Origin: JANQRV01 sp964533785
Lineage (GTDB): Bacteria; Bacteroidota; Bacteroidia; Chitinophagales; Saprospiraceae
Assembly (NCBI GenBank): GCA_964533785.1
Contig: CAZHNG010000263.1
Span: forward strand, 1-9,721
DNA: 9,721 bases
Reading direction: 5' to 3'
How positions within the stretch are numbered: the first letter of the stretch is position 1; each line of letters begins with the position of its first letter. This document shows positions 8,078 through 9,721 of this stretch, piece by piece. The notes beneath the pieces are model-generated. The model was not told the DNA's origin. It saw only the letters and a list, made by a program, of their open reading frames with translations, and did no database searches. The translations under genes and the position numbers were made by a program.

Positions 8078-9390
8078 AAACGCTATTGCATATCTTCTCT
8101 TTCGAATGGAAAACGTTGTGGCGCAGCAATACCCTGAAGGTGCTGCTGCTGGTTGGTTTTGGTGCCGGAATTTATGGCATTTATTTTGGCAAGTTCGAGA
8201 TTGATAAGCAGGAAGCCCGCATTGCAGAAGTGCAACAATATGAGCAGCAGCAGTTCGATAGTTTATTGGTATGGGCGAAACTCGATACGTCCATTGCTAA
8301 GAACAAGGAGAAGTACCAGCAAGCCGTTTCTCCGTCTGGTGTAGGATGGAATAAACATTTCACGTACTACCTGACGAATAAAACCCCTGATGCGGCTGGG
8401 CTTTGTCTCGGACAAAGGGATTTATTTCCTGTGTATTATGGTGTTGACTTGAGTGACCTGGCCAGGCAAATGAATACGGGTGAACTGGCCAATCCGATGA
8501 AACTTTTAACTGGTAATTTTGACCTATCCTATGTGTTTATTTTTCTTTTCCCGCTGTTAGTTGTAGGCCTGTTTTATAATCTTTATGCAGGAGAAAAGGA
8601 AGGCGGCACACTTTCAATCTTACAGTCGCAATCTACTCCACTGGGGGTGATTCTTTTTAGTAGGGGCTTGTTACGGTTGTTTATCGTTTGGGTATTAGCT
8701 GCTATTTTGCTGGTACTGGGTTTCCTACTTCAGAGTATCTCATTGAGTGGAAATGGACAATTGTTCTTCCAATGGATGCTCATTGTATTCGGGTATTGTC
8801 TACTTTGGGCAATCCTGATGGGAGTGATTGTTTGGTTTCGTCAATCATCTGCTTTAAGTGCCATGCTAGGCTTGGGTGTATGGCTGATTTTCACGCTGAT
8901 CACCCCTGCACTTCTTAACCTTTTTGTTCTGGTCGATGAGCCTTTACCCAATCGGGCGGAACTAATTCATGCGGTCAGAAGCCTAAACGATCAGATTTGG
9001 GAAAATCCAAAATCTTTTGTGTGGGATAAATTCTACTCTAATAATCCGCAGTATAATGATGGGGACACTACTGATTTCAGCAAATGGTACTACGCCAGCT
9101 TCACTTTACTTGATAAAGAGGCCAACACATTGAAAGCAACGTTTGAAGAACAGGTAAGCAAACGAAATGCCTTACTTGAAAAATGGGAATGGCTCGCCCC
9201 GGCAGCTATGGTCCATGAAAGGCTATCCATGCTATCAGAGACCGACCGACAGAGCCATCTCGAATTTGTGAAGGAAGTGCATACCTATCATACAAGTTTA
9301 CAAGAGCTTTATTACACAAGGATATTTGAAGGGGAGCAGTTTTCAATCCAAGATCTTCAAATGCTTGAGCAGCAACGTTATATGCATTAA
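8074..9390 (+). CDS. ABC-2 type permease, DUF3526 family (second of two)
   Basis: Inner-membrane protein of 438 residues from ATG 8074, which overlaps the PepSY stop in an ATGA junction. An ATG at 8035 would add 13 residues (MAQFKTFKKSDIN) and overlap the PepSY gene by 43 bp; the later start gives the normal N-terminus MKTLLHIFSFEWKTLWRS, matching permease one. Spans lie near 22-39, 153-170, 200-220, 231-253 and 262-284. NPMKLLTGNFDLSYVF (140-155) and AGEKEGGTLSIL (172-183) are typical of the second DUF3526 partner. Residues 285-438 are hydrophilic and presumably periplasmic. Unlike permease one, there is no sixth span at the C-terminus: the protein stops after LEQQRYMH, so the 3' end may be truncated. 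It probably forms a heterodimer with the first permease, powered by the operon's single ATPase. Confidence 0.87.
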   Translation: MKTLLHIFSFEWKTLWRSNTLKVLLLVGFGAGIYGIYFGKFEIDKQEARIAEVQQYEQQQFDSLLVWAKLDTSIAKNKEKYQQAVSPSGVGWNKHFTYYLTNKTPDAAGLCLGQRDLFPVYYGVDLSDLARQMNTGELANPMKLLTGNFDLSYVFIFLFPLLVVGLFYNLYAGEKEGGTLSILQSQSTPLGVILFSRGLLRLFIVWVLAAILLVLGFLLQSISLSGNGQLFFQWMLIVFGYCLLWAILMGVIVWFRQSSALSAMLGLGVWLIFTLITPALLNLFVLVDEPLPNRAELIHAVRSLNDQIWENPKSFVWDKFYSNNPQYNDGDTTDFSKWYYASFTLLDKEANTLKATFEEQVSKRNALLEKWEWLAPAAMVHERLSMLSETDRQSHLEFVKEVHTYHTSLQELYYTRIFEGEQFSIQDLQMLEQQRYMH

Positions 9391-9515
9391 GGTAGACAAA
9401 AAATAAATTCGAAATCTTCATTAAGTATGGGTTGATTGGATGTTTAGGCTGTTCCATGGGCCTTGTTCCAATATGAACTATTTCTTCAATATATTTATGA
9501 ATCGTAAAACCGTAC
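9391..9515. other. Non-coding stretch after the operon
   Basis: No credible gene on either strand; the minus-strand frame over 9206-9457 mostly overlaps the permease and looks like no known protein. No GC-rich hairpin with a T-run is seen. A 4-bp stem GTTC/GAAC (9465-9468, 9475-9478) is too weak to call a terminator. Confidence 0.6.
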
Positions 9516-9664
9516 TGGCTACAACATCACCTATACGCAAGCAGGGTTTTCGTGCCTCGTTGGAAAGGAAAGTGCTAAATTTAAAGTTCATTCTTCATGG
9601 GAAGTTCAGTGGTTAAAATCCCTGCCTGCGCATAGCTGAGAACCGTTGAACCGTTGAACCGTTG
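9516..9664 (-). repeat. attC-like inverted-repeat element, right copy
   Basis: TGGCTACAAC (9516-9525) opens the element and is the exact reverse complement of GTTGTAGCCA at 2262-2271. Arms 9531-9550 and 9615-9635 pair at 18 of 20 positions with one bulged T (9619), around a 64-base centre. Both mismatches are A.C on the + strand (9535/9631, 9540/9626), which become G.T (G.U) on the - strand, so a minus-strand RNA or single strand folds better. The right end is AACCGTTG in three tandem copies. The architecture CAAC-stem-centre-stem-GTTG parallels the left copy in opposite orientation. It looks like a dispersed repeat; its function is unknown. Confidence 0.65.
9641..9664. repeat. Three tandem copies of AACCGTTG
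   Basis: Perfect 8-bp units at 9641-9648, 9649-9656 and 9657-9664. A single copy ends the left element (2258-2265). The triplication suggests slippage or repeated end-use at the boundary of the element. Confidence 0.9.
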
Positions 9665-9721
9665 AGCAAAATCCGCCTCAAAAACTTGCCCTAATCAATT
9701 GATTGACAGATTTTTACGATT
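9665..9721. other. Non-coding window edge
   Basis: No gene or promoter can be supported here. It contains a perfect 12-bp palindrome AATCAATTGATT (9693-9704), which may be chance or a protein site for whatever lies beyond the window. Confidence 0.4.

Noticed and set aside
9206..9457. Minus-strand open frame of 83 codons
   Set aside because: Most of it is antisense to the permease; the product has no recognisable features and there is no promoter.
9641..9664. Possible CRISPR array
   Set aside because: The 8-bp units are directly adjacent with no spacers.

Overview
The window looks like part of a chromosome from the phylum Bacteroidota (Cytophagales/Flavobacteria type). The evidence is a TonB-dependent receptor preceded by a carboxypeptidase-regulatory-like domain, a promoter of the Bacteroidota form TTG-N19-TAnnTTTG, very short leaders without Shine-Dalgarno sequences, AT-leaning DNA, and an IS1182-family transposase. 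The genus cannot be told from the sequence.

Layout. Positions 1-1299 hold the 3' part of an IS1182-family transposase; its N-terminus lies outside the window. A lone gene (1361-2200) follows, coding for a protein with an RX4H motif typical of HEPN domains. It has no visible promoter and is bracketed by a 10-bp inverted repeat. At 2206-2271 is a short element resembling an integron attC site, with AAC/GTT ends around an 8-bp stem. From 2366 to 9390 there is a tight five-gene operon on the + strand: an ABC ATPase, an ABC-2 permease of the DUF3526 type, a TonB-dependent outer-membrane receptor, a PepSY-TM membrane protein, and a second DUF3526-type permease. Gene junctions are -8, +3, +2 and -4 bp. 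The last 331 bases (9391-9721) have no gene, but carry a second, larger inverted-repeat element ending in three tandem copies of AACCGTTG.

How the genes may work together. The ATPase probably powers a transporter built from the two unlike DUF3526 permeases. The outer-membrane receptor would bring in a bound substrate at the expense of TonB. The PepSY-TM protein belongs to a family that includes inner-membrane reductases linked to ferric-siderophore uptake. The combination suggests acquisition of a metal or metal-chelate, with the exporter-type ABC system either moving the substrate inward or recycling or exporting a chelator. This is inference; no substrate can be read from the sequence. The promoter carries a perfect 14-bp dyad with a 5-bp centre overlapping its -33 element. 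This is a strong operator candidate, with a core that could suit a Fur/Zur-family repressor.

The most unusual structural feature is that the operon lies between two elements sharing a 10-bp sequence in opposite orientation (GTTGTAGCCA at 2262-2271, TGGCTACAAC at 9516-9525) and both containing AACCGTTG. This points to a family of dispersed CAAC/GTTG-ended, attC-like elements.
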